Part shown: one piece after another, positions 11,743 through 20,400 of the stretch
Layout: every line of letters starts with the position of its first letter
Numbering within the stretch: the stretch's first letter is position 1
Assembly: GCF_029525575.1 (NCBI RefSeq)
Contig: NZ_JAPDIA010000001.1
Location: 310,001 to 374,000, forward strand
Reading direction: 5' to 3'
Origin: Cohnella rhizosphaerae
GTDB lineage: Bacteria; Bacillota; Bacilli; Paenibacillales; Paenibacillaceae
Length of the DNA: 64,000 nucleotides
Program-made: the position numbers and the translations under genes
Notes under the pieces: generated by a model
What the model was told of the DNA's origin: nothing
Seen by the model: only the letters and a program-made list of their open reading frames with translations
The model's database searches: none

Positions 11743-11819
11743 TGGTGGAGCCAAGGGGGGATCGAACCCCTGACCTCATCGCTGCCAGCGATGCGCTCTC
11801 CCAGCTGAGCTATGGCCCC
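11743..11819 (-). tRNA. tRNA-Ala (GGC anticodon)
   Basis: A full cloverleaf reads on the minus strand: acceptor GGGGCCA with TGGCTCC, D-arm GCTC-AGCTGGGA-GAGC, anticodon arm CATCG-CTGGCAG-CGATG (loop CTGGCAG, anticodon GGC), T-arm with TTCGATC and encoded CCA. The 3' half of the T-arm has one C too many for a five-pair stem (G6 at 11755-11760 on the plus strand). The nearby partial copy has the expected five. This is best explained as a homopolymer over-call, giving 77 nt instead of 76. It lies between nrdR and the insert described above. Confidence 0.95.
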
Positions 11820-11999
11820 GTATGATCTGTCGTTCGTTGGCGACAAGAATGATCTTATCACAGGAGCAAAAGACATGTCAACAATCTTTTGAATAAACTT
11901 TTGAAAGAAATGGCTTGCTCGTTTCTTCGTTATAATGAAGCATAAAGCTCTGCCCAATCAATGCGAGCAGAGCCTGTCCGCCATCCAACGATCGTTCGG

Positions 12000-12461
12000 T
12001 CAAATCCCGTGCTTATTAATCAATACATTCAACTCTTTAAGGAACATGTTGATGTCCTTGAACTGACGGTATACCGACGCGAAACGAACGTAGGCGACCT
12101 CGTCGACCGGGTACAGCTGCTCCATGACGCTCTCGCCGATCATGTTGCTGTCGATCTCGGCCTGGGCGGTGTTGCGCAGCTCGCGCTCGACGTTGGAGAC
12201 GAGGATCTCGAGCTGTCCGACGGACACCGGGCGCTTCTCGCAGGCGCGCAGCAGTCCGCGCAGCAGCTTTTCACGGCTGAACTCCTCGCGGCTCCCGTCT
12301 TTCTTGATCACGATCAGCGGCGTCTCCTCGACCATCTCGAACGTGGTGAAGCGGCGATTGCACGATTCGCATTCGCGGCGCCGGCGGATCGACTTGTTGT
12401 CGTTCGCAGGACGGGAGTCCAGCACCTTCGTACCGTTGTAGTCGCAATAAGGACATTTCAT
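12000..12461 (-). CDS. nrdR: Transcriptional repressor NrdR
   Basis: Nucleotide-sensing repressor of ribonucleotide reductase genes, 153 residues, normal length. The N-terminus is a zinc ribbon (MKCPYC and [12 protein letters not shown]; four Cys at 3, 6, 31 and 34) that binds NrdR boxes. Residues about 46-136 form the ATP-cone that senses ATP and dATP ([20 protein letters not shown]). In Paenibacillaceae it commonly lies near coaE and the lytic transglycosylase gene, as here. No ribonucleotide reductase gene is in the window. Confidence 0.97.
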   Translation of the reverse strand: MKCPYCDYNGTKVLDSRPANDNKSIRRRRECESCNRRFTTFEMVEETPLIVIKKDGSREEFSREKLLRGLLRACEKRPVSVGQLEILVSNVERELRNTAQAEIDSNMIGESVMEQLYPVDEVAYVRFASVYRQFKDINMFLKELNVLINKHGI

Positions 12462-12578
12462 ATGTCGACGGCTCTCCTTTGACGCGAGAAACTTTTTTTT
12501 AAATTTCCAAGCCTTCCCTTACATGATTCCGGGGATAAGGCACATAATACGTTTACCAACCGCGAGGAGGTGAACAAC

Positions 12579-12797
12579 ATGAGCCAAAACAGCGGCAACA
12601 GCAACAACCTGGTAGTCCCTCAAGCTTACGGTGCGCTTGATCAACTGAAGTATGAAGTTGCTCAAGAACTCGGCATCGCGATCCCGCAAGACGGATACTA
12701 CGGGAACATGGTTACTCGCGATACCGGATCGATCGGTGGCAGCATCACCAAGCGTCTGGTCCAAATCGCCGAGCAACAACTCGCAGGCCGTTTCTAA
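12579..12797 (+). CDS. Alpha/beta-type small acid-soluble spore protein
   Basis: DNA-binding protein of the dormant spore that protects DNA from UV and heat and is degraded at germination, 72 residues. It shows the family's two conserved blocks: the germination-protease region (LKYEVAQELGI) and GGSITKRLVQIAEQQLAG near the end. ATG 12579 is preceded by GAGGAGGTGAACAAC, an ideal ribosome-binding site; the in-frame GTG at 12570 overlaps that site. Transcription is expected from a forespore sigma-G promoter, which I could not pick out with confidence. A terminator follows. Confidence 0.96.
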   Translation: MSQNSGNSNNLVVPQAYGALDQLKYEVAQELGIAIPQDGYYGNMVTRDTGSIGGSITKRLVQIAEQQLAGRF

Positions 12798-12835
12798 GTT
12801 CATGCTCTTCACCTAGGTACTTCAATAACAAGGAG

Positions 12836-12866
12836 TCCTGAAGCTTCGTGCTTCAGGGCTTCTTTT
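12836..12866 (+). terminator. Rho-independent terminator after the spore protein gene
   Basis: CCTGAAGC-TTCGT-GCTTCAGG stem followed by GCTTCTTTTCC, just after the ssp gene and before the convergent transglycosylase gene. Confidence 0.8.
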
Positions 12867-12880
12867 CCATTTTAACGCGC

Positions 12881-13462
12881 TTAAGACCAATTGTCATACA
12901 GTTCGTCGTATTTCTTGCGGTAAAACAGCACCTTTTGCACATAGCGACGGGTCTCTCCGTAAGGAATGTCCGACAGCGTCTCCTCCCGGCCGTCCCAGAT
13001 GCCCTCCCGCAGCCATTGCTTCACCTTGCCCGGCCCCGCATTGTAGGCGGCGAGCGACTTGACCGTGTCGCCTTCGAACTGCCGCAGCAGTTCCTTGAGA
13101 TACCAGGCCCCCAGGCGAATGCCAGCGTCCGCCCGCTCGCCGGCCAGCTTGGTCGTGATGCTGCCGAAGTCGTCCTGCTTTAAAATCCAATCTGCGGTGT
13201 CCGGCATGATCTGCATGATCCCGATCGCGCCCTTCGGGGACACGGCGTCCGGCACGAAGTTGGATTCGACCCGGATGACGGCCGCGATCAGACGCGGATC
13301 GACGGCGTAACGGTCCGCATTCGACTGAATTTCCTTCTGATACTGGATGGGATACACCATCTTGCCCAGCCATTCCGAACGGATGAACAGCAGCGCGACG
13401 ACGATGATGAGCAGCGCGAGAAACCATCGTTTTCGCTTCGGTCTTGTCCGCTTTTTGCTCAT
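12881..13462 (-). CDS. Lytic transglycosylase (SLT domain)
   Basis: Membrane-anchored lytic transglycosylase that cleaves peptidoglycan glycan strands, 193 residues. An N-terminal positively charged stretch leads into one membrane helix (WFLALLIIVVALLFI), and the SLT fold fills the rest. Landmarks are VIRVESNF with the catalytic Glu, SPKGAIGIMQIMP, and SLAAYNAGPGKVKQW. Its start overlaps the coaE stop in an ATGA arrangement, so the two are translationally coupled; the pair is commonly seen together in Bacillales. Length and motifs are complete. Confidence 0.94.
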   Translation of the reverse strand: MSKKRTRPKRKRWFLALLIIVVALLFIRSEWLGKMVYPIQYQKEIQSNADRYAVDPRLIAAVIRVESNFVPDAVSPKGAIGIMQIMPDTADWILKQDDFGSITTKLAGERADAGIRLGAWYLKELLRQFEGDTVKSLAAYNAGPGKVKQWLREGIWDGREETLSDIPYGETRRYVQKVLFYRKKYDELYDNWS

Positions 13463-14067
13463 AACGTCACCGGTCCCGAACGGAGCGACCGCCAGAAGCG
13501 ATCCAACTGCGCTTCCGTCTCCGCGACCGTGCCGCTGTTGTCGATGACGTAATCGGCCAATCGCCGCTTTTCTTCGATATCCATCTGAGCGCCGATTCGC
13601 TTGTCCGCTTCCTCCGGCGATAGCCCGTCGCGCCCGATCAGGCGCGTCCGCTGCACCTCCCGAGGAACGTACGCGACCATGACGCCCTCGTATACATGCT
13701 GAAGCCCCGACTCGTACAGCAGCGGAATATCCGCCACGACCAGCCTGTCGGGCCGCTCCGCTTCCAGCGCGGCGACCCGCTCGCGCATCAGCTCGCGAAT
13801 GGCCGGATGCGTGATCGCCTCCAACGCTTTACGCTCTTCCGCGTCCGCGAATACGATCGTGCCCAACATGCGCCTGTCGAGCGAGCCGTCCGCTTGAATG
13901 ACGCGGTCTCCGAACCGCTCGGCGATCCGGACGAGCGCGGCTTGTCCAGGTTCGACAATTTCCCGGGCAATTCGATCAGCGTCGACGAGCGCCGCTCCGC
14001 GGGCGACCAGCATGCGTGCGACTGTGCTCTTGCCGGTGGCAATGCCGCCGGTCAATCCGATGTTCAT
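13459..14067 (-). CDS. coaE: Dephospho-CoA kinase
   Basis: Last enzyme of coenzyme A synthesis: phosphorylates the 3'-hydroxyl of the ribose of dephospho-CoA using ATP. 202 residues, full length. The N-terminus has the P-loop GLTGGIATGKS, then LVDADRIAREIVEPG and the lid/CoA regions (THPAIRELM, VADIPLLYESG, RLIGRDGLS). Its end overlaps the lytic transglycosylase start. Cytoplasmic and essential. Confidence 0.97.
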   Translation of the reverse strand: MNIGLTGGIATGKSTVARMLVARGAALVDADRIAREIVEPGQAALVRIAERFGDRVIQADGSLDRRMLGTIVFADAEERKALEAITHPAIRELMRERVAALEAERPDRLVVADIPLLYESGLQHVYEGVMVAYVPREVQRTRLIGRDGLSPEEADKRIGAQMDIEEKRRLADYVIDNSGTVAETEAQLDRFWRSLRSGPVTL

Positions 14068-14181
14068 CCTGCATAACCTCCTTGCGGCGGCTTAATAAGC
14101 CGACTTTCGATCCGTTCAAACGGACGGGGACGTTGCGGGCCTCGGCGAGTCGTTCGCCGCCAACCTGTCGCATCGCCCAAC

Positions 14182-14263
14182 CATGCCATTATCCCCTCGG
14201 CTCAGAATCGTGTCCATGTACCGGTTGCCGACCCTGCCGCTGAGTCAATGGGATAATGGCATG
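14182..14263. mobile_element. Miniature inverted-repeat element A (82 bp)
   Basis: Left end CATGCCATTATCCCCTCGGC-TCAG (14182-14205) and right end CTGAGTCAATGGGATAATGG-CATG (14240-14263) are inverted repeats of each other with three mismatches, enclosing 34 bp. The same repeat bounds the transposase element at 44.5 kb and elements B and C. It sits in the coaE-ytaF intergenic region. No target-site duplication is obvious. Miniature-element status is inferred from the shared ends. Confidence 0.7.
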
Positions 14264-14294
14264 AACCAAATAAAGCGCGCATTGCGGCGGACGT

Positions 14295-15068
14295 TCAAGA
14301 GGCGTGCATCAGCTTGAATATGCCCATTACGATCAAAATAATGCCCGGCAATACGGTAAGCCGCTGCACCCAACGCAGACCCGCCGCCAAAAATCCGACG
14401 CGCATGCCCGCCCAAAGAACCATGCCGCTCGCCGCGGCGATCAGAAGAGCCGTCGGCATGGCCGGGAACCCCACGAGCGCCGCCCCGATGCCGGCGCCGA
14501 AAGCGTCCAGCGATAACGCGATGCCGAGCAGCAGCGCTTCTCCCGATGTGATGATGCCCGACCGGTCGACGTCGGCGATCGAAGGCGTCCGCAAAATTTG
14601 AATGATCAGACCGAATACGCGCAGCTCAAGCGTCAGCATCGGCACAGCGCCATCGGCGTCCGCCGCATGCGACGCTTGCTCGACGGTTCTGGCAGCCGGA
14701 TATCCGCCATCCATCGCGCTTGTCGCGTCAGCTTTTTTCTCGCCACCGTCTGCAGTACTGCCGTCCGACGCGCGATTCCCGTCGTCGTCTGCCTTGCGAT
14801 TTCGCGCGAATTGAATTAATGCCCAAGTCCCGATCCCGATCAAGATCGCCGCGCCGACAGCTTTGGATCCATACGGAGACAGCCATCCGGCGATAAGCGA
14901 TCCGACGAGCATGGAAATGAGGATAACCGCGCCCGAGCAGGCCGCGATGATCGCGATCGACGTGAGCGGGATGCGAATCTTGCGCAGACCGTACGTAATG
15001 CCGACACCGAAGCCATCCAGACTGACTGCGAACGCGAGAAACAACAATGATGCCGAATGTGCGAGCAT
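14295..15068 (-). CDS. ytaF: Sporulation membrane protein YtaF
   Basis: Polytopic membrane protein of the YtaF/MntP-like family linked to sporulation, 257 residues. Two repeated halves each contain a small-residue membrane motif, AVSLDGFGVGITYGLRK in the first and ALSLDAFGAGIGAALVGFP in the second. An unusually long hydrophilic segment between the halves (about residues 90-135, rich in Asp, Gly and Ala) is probably cytoplasmic or a variable loop. ATG 15068 has GGAGGTACGGTC directly before it; the longer in-frame start at 15134 has no such site. Transport activity has not been established for YtaF. Confidence 0.9.
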   Translation of the reverse strand: MLAHSASLLFLAFAVSLDGFGVGITYGLRKIRIPLTSIAIIAACSGAVILISMLVGSLIAGWLSPYGSKAVGAAILIGIGTWALIQFARNRKADDDGNRASDGSTADGGEKKADATSAMDGGYPAARTVEQASHAADADGAVPMLTLELRVFGLIIQILRTPSIADVDRSGIITSGEALLLGIALSLDAFGAGIGAALVGFPAMPTALLIAAASGMVLWAGMRVGFLAAGLRWVQRLTVLPGIILIVMGIFKLMHAS

Positions 15069-15182
15069 GACCGTACCTCCTGCATGGCGTAGACATGCCG
15101 ACGAGCCCGGGTAGGGATCGACGGTTCTGTTCATCCTATGCAGAAAGGCAGGCGAATGCCCGCTTCGATTTCAAACAATCGG

Positions 15183-16124
15183 TTACGATTCGCTCGCGAC
15201 GGCGCCGTCCAGCCTGCGCTTAACGGCACTTCCGCTTTCGCGGTACCGTTTGGACGCAGCCGCGCTGACGCCGCTCGCCGGGCCAGCCGCGCCTTTCGGC
15301 GGCTTCTGGCACTTCGCGCACACATGCGTGCCGCGTCCGCCGACGACCGACTTGGCTATCGGATGACCGCAGGCCGGACAGGCCTCGCCGGTCCTGCCGT
15401 ATACGCGCAGCCGATGCTGGAACATCCCCATCTCGCCCTGTCCGTTAACGTAGGACTTGACCGAAGAGCCGCCGGCTTCGACTGCCGCCGTCAGCGTCGT
15501 CACGATCGCCTCGTGCAGCCGACGCCAGTCCTTCGGCTTCAATTCGCCGGCCATCCGCTCCGGATGAATGCCTGCCAGATGAAGCGCCTCGTCTACATAA
15601 ATATTGCCGAGCCCCACGATCCATTCCTGATTGAGGAGCAGCGGCTTGATCTTCGTATTCCGGCGGCCCAGCGAGCCTCGCAGCGCTTCCGCGGTGAAGC
15701 CCGCTTCGAGCGGCTCGAGCCCGAGCTTCGCGAGCGGCGGCGACGCGAGCTCCTCGCCGGCGGGGAACAGATGCATCGTGCCGAATTGACGCACATCCGT
15801 ATACCGCAGCGCGGTGCCGTCCGTAAAGTGGAAAATGACGTGCGTGTGCTTGTCGAGCGGCGCGTCGTCCGCGAACAGGCCGTAGCGTCCTTCCATGCGC
15901 AGATGGGAGACGAGCACGAGTCCGTCCAGCATCAGCCGCAGAAACTTGCCCCGCCGCTCGACGGCCGTGAACGTCCGCCCTTCCAGCATCGCGCCGAACA
16001 GGTCTGGATCGTCCGGCTTTTGCAGAATGCGCGGCAGTCGCACCGTGACCGCCCGAATCCGCTTGCCTACGATCAGTTCGCTCAGCGTACGCCTGACCGT
16101 CTCTACCTCCGGGAGTTCCGGCAT
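15183..16124 (-). CDS. mutM: Formamidopyrimidine-DNA glycosylase
   Basis: Base-excision repair enzyme that removes 8-oxoguanine and cuts the abasic site. 313 residues, about 40 longer than usual. Catalytic Pro2 and Glu3 are in MPELPEVETVRR; the helix-two-turn-helix contains LGNIYVDEALHLAGIHP; the zinc finger has CPACGHP and CAKC (about 246-268). A tail rich in Ala, Ser, Lys and Arg (about 45 residues) follows the finger. It precedes polA in the transcription of repair genes on other Firmicute chromosomes; here it lies just downstream of polA on the same strand with a 63-bp gap, so the two likely share a transcript. Confidence 0.97.
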   Translation of the reverse strand: MPELPEVETVRRTLSELIVGKRIRAVTVRLPRILQKPDDPDLFGAMLEGRTFTAVERRGKFLRLMLDGLVLVSHLRMEGRYGLFADDAPLDKHTHVIFHFTDGTALRYTDVRQFGTMHLFPAGEELASPPLAKLGLEPLEAGFTAEALRGSLGRRNTKIKPLLLNQEWIVGLGNIYVDEALHLAGIHPERMAGELKPKDWRRLHEAIVTTLTAAVEAGGSSVKSYVNGQGEMGMFQHRLRVYGRTGEACPACGHPIAKSVVGGRGTHVCAKCQKPPKGAAGPASGVSAAASKRYRESGSAVKRRLDGAVASES

Positions 16125-16187
16125 TTTCGTTCATCCTTTCTCTAAGGTGACTGTCGATCCGCTGCCGTCCGATCCGGCACGCGACGC

Positions 16188-18891
16188 TTATTTCGCCTCG
16201 TACCAGTTGACGCCCGCGCTGACCTCCGCCTTCAGCGGCACGTCGAGCGGCAGCGCGGAGGCCATCACTTCCGGCACGAGCTTTTTCATCGTATCCAGCT
16301 CTTCCGGCGGCACCTCGAATACGAGTTCGTCATGCACCTGAAGCAGCATCCGGCTTTTCAGCCCCTTGTCCCTGAGCGCCTCGGCCATACGAACCATGGC
16401 AAGCTTGATGATGTCGGCGGCCGTGCCCTGGATGGGCGTATTCATCGCGGTGCGCTCAGCGAACGAACGAAGGTTGAAGTTCGACGAGCGGATGTCCGGC
16501 AGATAGCGGCGCCGCTCGAGCAGCGTCTTGACGTAACCGTCCTGCTTCGCCTGGGCGACGATGTCGTCCATATACCGGCGCACGCCCGGGAAAGCCGCGA
16601 AGTACTGCTCGATAAAGGACGCCGCTTCCTTCCGCGTGATGCCGAGATTCTGGGACAGGCCATAGTCGCTGATGCCGTACACGATGCCGAAGTTGACGGC
16701 TTTGGCGCTGCGGCGCATATTGCCGTCCACCTGCTCGGCGCTGACGCCGAACACGTCCATCGCGGTTTTCGTGTGCACGTCCATTTCCAGACGGAATGCT
16801 TCCTTGAGCCCTTCGTCCCCGGAAATATGCGCCAGCACCCGAAGCTCGATCTGCGAGTAGTCGGCGGCGAGAATCAGCCAGTCCGGCTCGGAGGGCACGA
16901 ACGCCTTGCGAATCTGACGTCCCTCCTCCATGCGGATCGGGATGTTCTGCAGGTTCGGATATTGGCTGCTCAGCCGTCCCGTCGCGGCGATCGTCTGTCG
17001 GTAGTAAGTGTGAATCTTGCCGTCCTCCGGCCGAATTTCCTTCAGCAGGCCCTCGATGTATGTCGACTGCAGCTTGGCGAGCTGGCGGTAGTGCAGGATA
17101 AGCCGCACGATCTCGTGGTAAGGCTCCAGCTTCTCCAATACTTCCGCGTCCGTCGAATAGCCGGTCTTCGTCTTCTTGACGACGGGCAGGCCGAGCTTGT
17201 CGAACAGCACCTCGCCCAGCTGCCGGGTCGAGCCGATGTTGAATTCGAAGCCGGCGATCCGGTAGATCTCGCTTACGATCTGGCCGATTCGCGCCTGGAA
17301 GTCCTTGCCCAGCTCTTCGAGCGCTTCGGCCTGCGCGACGATCCCCTGCTTTTCCATATCGGCAAGGATGATCGCGAGCGGCTGCTCGAGCTCGTAAAAC
17401 AGCGGCTTCATGCCCGCCTCTTCGAGCTCGGCCGCCTGCCGCGAGGCGAGCCGCCGGACCGCGTCCGCCTTGGCCGCCAGATGCGCGGCCAGCGCCTCCT
17501 GCTCCGGCACGCGGAACTTCGCGCCCTTGCCGTAGGCCGCCTCGTCCGATGCGATGCCGGGCAAGCCCGTCTTCGCGAGCAGTCCGGCGAGCGACGGGTC
17601 TGCGTCTGTCGGGTCGAGCAGGTACGCCGCGAGCAAGCAGCAGAACGCCTGGCCGCGCAGCTCGAGTCCGTGACGCGCCAGCACGAGCTCCGCGCGGTGC
17701 AGGTCGTAGCCGGTCTTCGGCGCGCCGGCGTCGGCGAGCCAATCTCTCAGCGGCGCGGCTTCGGGCGCCGAGTGCAGCGCCTCGAACGGCAGCGCGTATA
17801 CCCGCTCTCCCGCGGCGATCGCGATGCCGATGCCTTCGCTCTGATGCGGGTTGTCGCCATTCGCATCAAGGACGAAGCTCTCGGCATGCGGGAGCGCCTC
17901 CGCGAGCGCCGACCAGTCCGCGGCATCGTGCACGCGCACGGTCTCGTAGGCGGCTGCGGCTTGCGGCGACGGACGCCGCGTCCGCTTCGCCCTCGCTCAG
18001 CGCCAGCCGCTCGATGAGCGACTTGAACTCGAGCTTGCGCAGCGCCGCGAGCAAAGCCGGATGCTCCGCGCCTTCCCAGGCAAGCTGCTCCCAGCTCCGC
18101 TCGACCGGAATTTCGCGCAGGATCGTCGCCAGCTCCTTGCTCATTTTCGCCGATTCCATGTTGCCGCGCACGTTCTCGCCGAGTTTGCCTTTGATCTCCC
18201 CGGCATGGGCCAGCACTTCCTCGACGCTGCCGTATTCCGCTAGCAGCTTGAGCGCGGTCTTCTCCCCGACGCCGGGAATGCCCGGAATATTGTCCGAGGC
18301 ATCGCCCATCAGACCCTTCAGATCGATGATCTGAAGCGGCGTGAGCCCGTACTTCTCCCCGATCGCCTCCGGCGTATAGCGCTCCGTCTCGCTCACGCCC
18401 TTGCGCGTGAGGAGCACGCTCGTCCGCTCGGACGCCAGCTGCAGCATATCCTTGTCGCCCGAGACGACGACCGCCTCGATGCCCGCTTGCTCGGCCTGCT
18501 TCGTCAGCGTGCCGATAATATCGTCCGCCTCGTAGCCGGGAATCTCGTAACGGAAAATCGAAAACGCGTCCAAAAGCTCCTTGAGCAGCGGAAACTGCTC
18601 GGACAGCTCCGGCGGCGTTTTTTGCCGTCCGCCCTTGTACTCGGCGAAGCCTTCGTGGCGGAAAACCGTCTTGCCCGCGTCGAACGCCACGAGCAGGTGC
18701 GTCGGGCGCTCCTCCTCGAGTACCTTGAGCAGCATCGTCGTGAACCCGAACACCGCGTTCGTATGCAAGCCGGCGGAATTCGTCAGCGGCGGCATCGCGT
18801 AGAACGCCCGGAATACGATACTGTTGCCGTCGATCAAGAGCAGCTTGTCCCGCCCGCCATCTACTTGAGTGGTTTTCCATCTGTTCGCCAT
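16188..18891 (-). CDS. polA: DNA polymerase I, frameshifted in this assembly
   Basis: Repair and Okazaki-fragment polymerase, about 900 residues after repair. Residues 1-300 are the 5'-3' exonuclease (LLLIDGNSIVFRAFYAMPPL, YEADDIIGTL, GLMGDASDNIPGIPGVGEKT). The central 3'-5' domain shows LDANGDN where an active enzyme has a DTE-type motif, so proofreading is probably absent, as in Bacillus. The polymerase domain has DYSQIELRVLAHISGD, RRSAKAVNFGIVYG and LLQVHDELVFE. The frame shifts by one base near 17955-17970: GCCGCAAGCCGCAGCC should probably read GCCGCAGCCGCAGCC, giving a run of Ala then YETVRVHDAADW. This site is not a homopolymer. Start: ATG 18891, with GTG 18903 as alternative. Confidence 0.95.
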
Positions 18892-19063
18892 CGGTTTACG
18901 CACGCTCCATCCGTTCTTCTTCCATTAACAACAATCATACCATAAACCCCGAAGGCCGGGCGACGACCGGCGCCGATCCCTCATTAAGGAAAGTTTAAGC
19001 ACCCGGCGTCCGCGGGCTGTGTTAAGATGGCTATGAAATTCAAACAGTAAGGAGAGTTCCGCG

Positions 19064-20210
19064 TTGACCCAACCGAGGCGCTACATTCCGGAGATCAACT
19101 TGTTGCGCGCGATGGCGATACTGGCCGTCGTCATGATTCATTCCACGAGCAATGCCCTGGTTCAGCTGCAGACGTCTTCTTCCTTTTACGGCTTATACGT
19201 GTTCCTGCACGAGTTCGCCGTGTTCGCCGTGCCTGCCTTTATTTTTATCAGCGGCTTCGTGCTGACGTACAATTACGCGGGCAAGCCTTTGAACGGCGGC
19301 ACGATCGCGACTTTTTTACCGCAAACGCATTTGGGGAGCCGTGCTCCCGTACGCGATTTTCAGCTTGCTGTATTTTTTTTCTAAAAAAAGGATTTCGCGC
19401 CGCCCCCCGATTCGGCGACCAAATTTCTGGGACAACTGCTCACCGGACAAGCTTACGGACACTTGTACTTCATGTTCGTCATCATCCAGTACTACGTCCT
19501 GTTCCCCATCCTGCTGCTCGCGCTACGCAGCGGCTGGGCGCGCCGCCACATCTGGTGGATCGGCATCGTGCTTCAATTCGCCTACTTTTACTTGAACCGC
19601 GAATACATCGTCCACCAGTCCGGATGGCCGAACGTGCTCCATCGCACCGGGCAGCCTGTTCATCTCGTACTTCGGCATATTCGCCGTCGCGATGTGGATC
19701 GCCATCCACTACGAGCGGATTCTGGCGTGGTTCGCGGACCGTCCCGCCGTTCGCCGGCTGTCCGTGATCCTCGCGTACGCGCTGTGGATTGTGTCCGGCG
19801 CCTATTACGTTTATTTGCGCTATCAAGGCATGGTAAATAAGGACTGGGCCGACGGTCAGGTTTTCGCCTACACGCAGTTTGTGTTCAATCTCATGTCCGC
19901 GATCTCGCTGTTCCTGCTCTCGAACGCGTTGATACGCCGGCCCAAGGCGGTATGGACCCGCACGCTCGGCAATATCGGCGTCTGCTCGTTCGGCATCTAC
20001 CTCATTCATCCCGCCGTGCTGTATTATTACCGCGACATCCCGGTTCCTGGCGGCAGCCTGGCGTTCCACGTTTATTACGCCTGCGAATTCCTGTCCGCGC
20101 TCCTCGTAGCTTGGGGCATCGCTTGGGCGATTCAGCGCAACTTCCGGTGGGCCTGGATCCTGTTCGGCACCTCCTCCGTACCTAAAAAGAAGGCAACGGC
20201 TTCCCGTTAA
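19064..20210 (+). CDS. Membrane acyltransferase (acyltransferase 3 family), frameshifted
   Basis: Integral membrane acyltransferase of the OafA/WecH type that acetylates or acylates surface sugars. About 380 residues after repair, with around ten membrane helices. The start INLLRAMAILAVVMIHSTSN carries the family's Arg and His, and the C-terminal CSFGIYLIHPAVLYY is the typical last motif. Four one-base excesses break it: T6 19312-19317, T8 19373-19380, A7 19383-19389 and GGG before CAGCC at 19649-19651. Correcting all four makes the length an exact multiple of three and restores FYRKRIWGAVLPYAIF and TGSLFISYFGIFAVAMWIA. The start is TTG 19064, with AAGGAGAG before it. Substrate unknown; a terminator follows. 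Confidence 0.86.
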
Positions 20211-20260
20211 AAAATAGAGAGCAGCCTTATTTCATAGCCAATTCCGGCGCAAAAATGGAA

Positions 20261-20288
20261 GGCCGTCCTTGCGGGCGGCTTTTTTGTT
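20261..20288 (+). terminator. Rho-independent terminator after the acyltransferase gene
   Basis: GGCCGTCC-TTGC-GGGCGGC stem followed by six T and G. Confidence 0.8.
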
Positions 20289-20400
20289 CGCCGTTTCTTC
20301 ACGAATTCAACGCAACTTTTGATTGCCGCTTTCGTCTAGAATAGAGTCGAATGCAACCGTAATCGTCGGATTTTATGAAGTAAAAGGAGACTTTGGCACT

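Noticed and set aside
11571-11957. 128-residue minus-strand open frame across tRNA-Ala
   Set aside because: It translates the tRNA gene itself (GAIAQLGERIAGSDEVRGSI); the tRNA explains the sequence.
16332-18017. 561-residue plus-strand open frame opposite polA
   Set aside because: Shadow of polA; composition is Arg/Leu/His-rich without family features, while the minus strand encodes an unmistakable polymerase.
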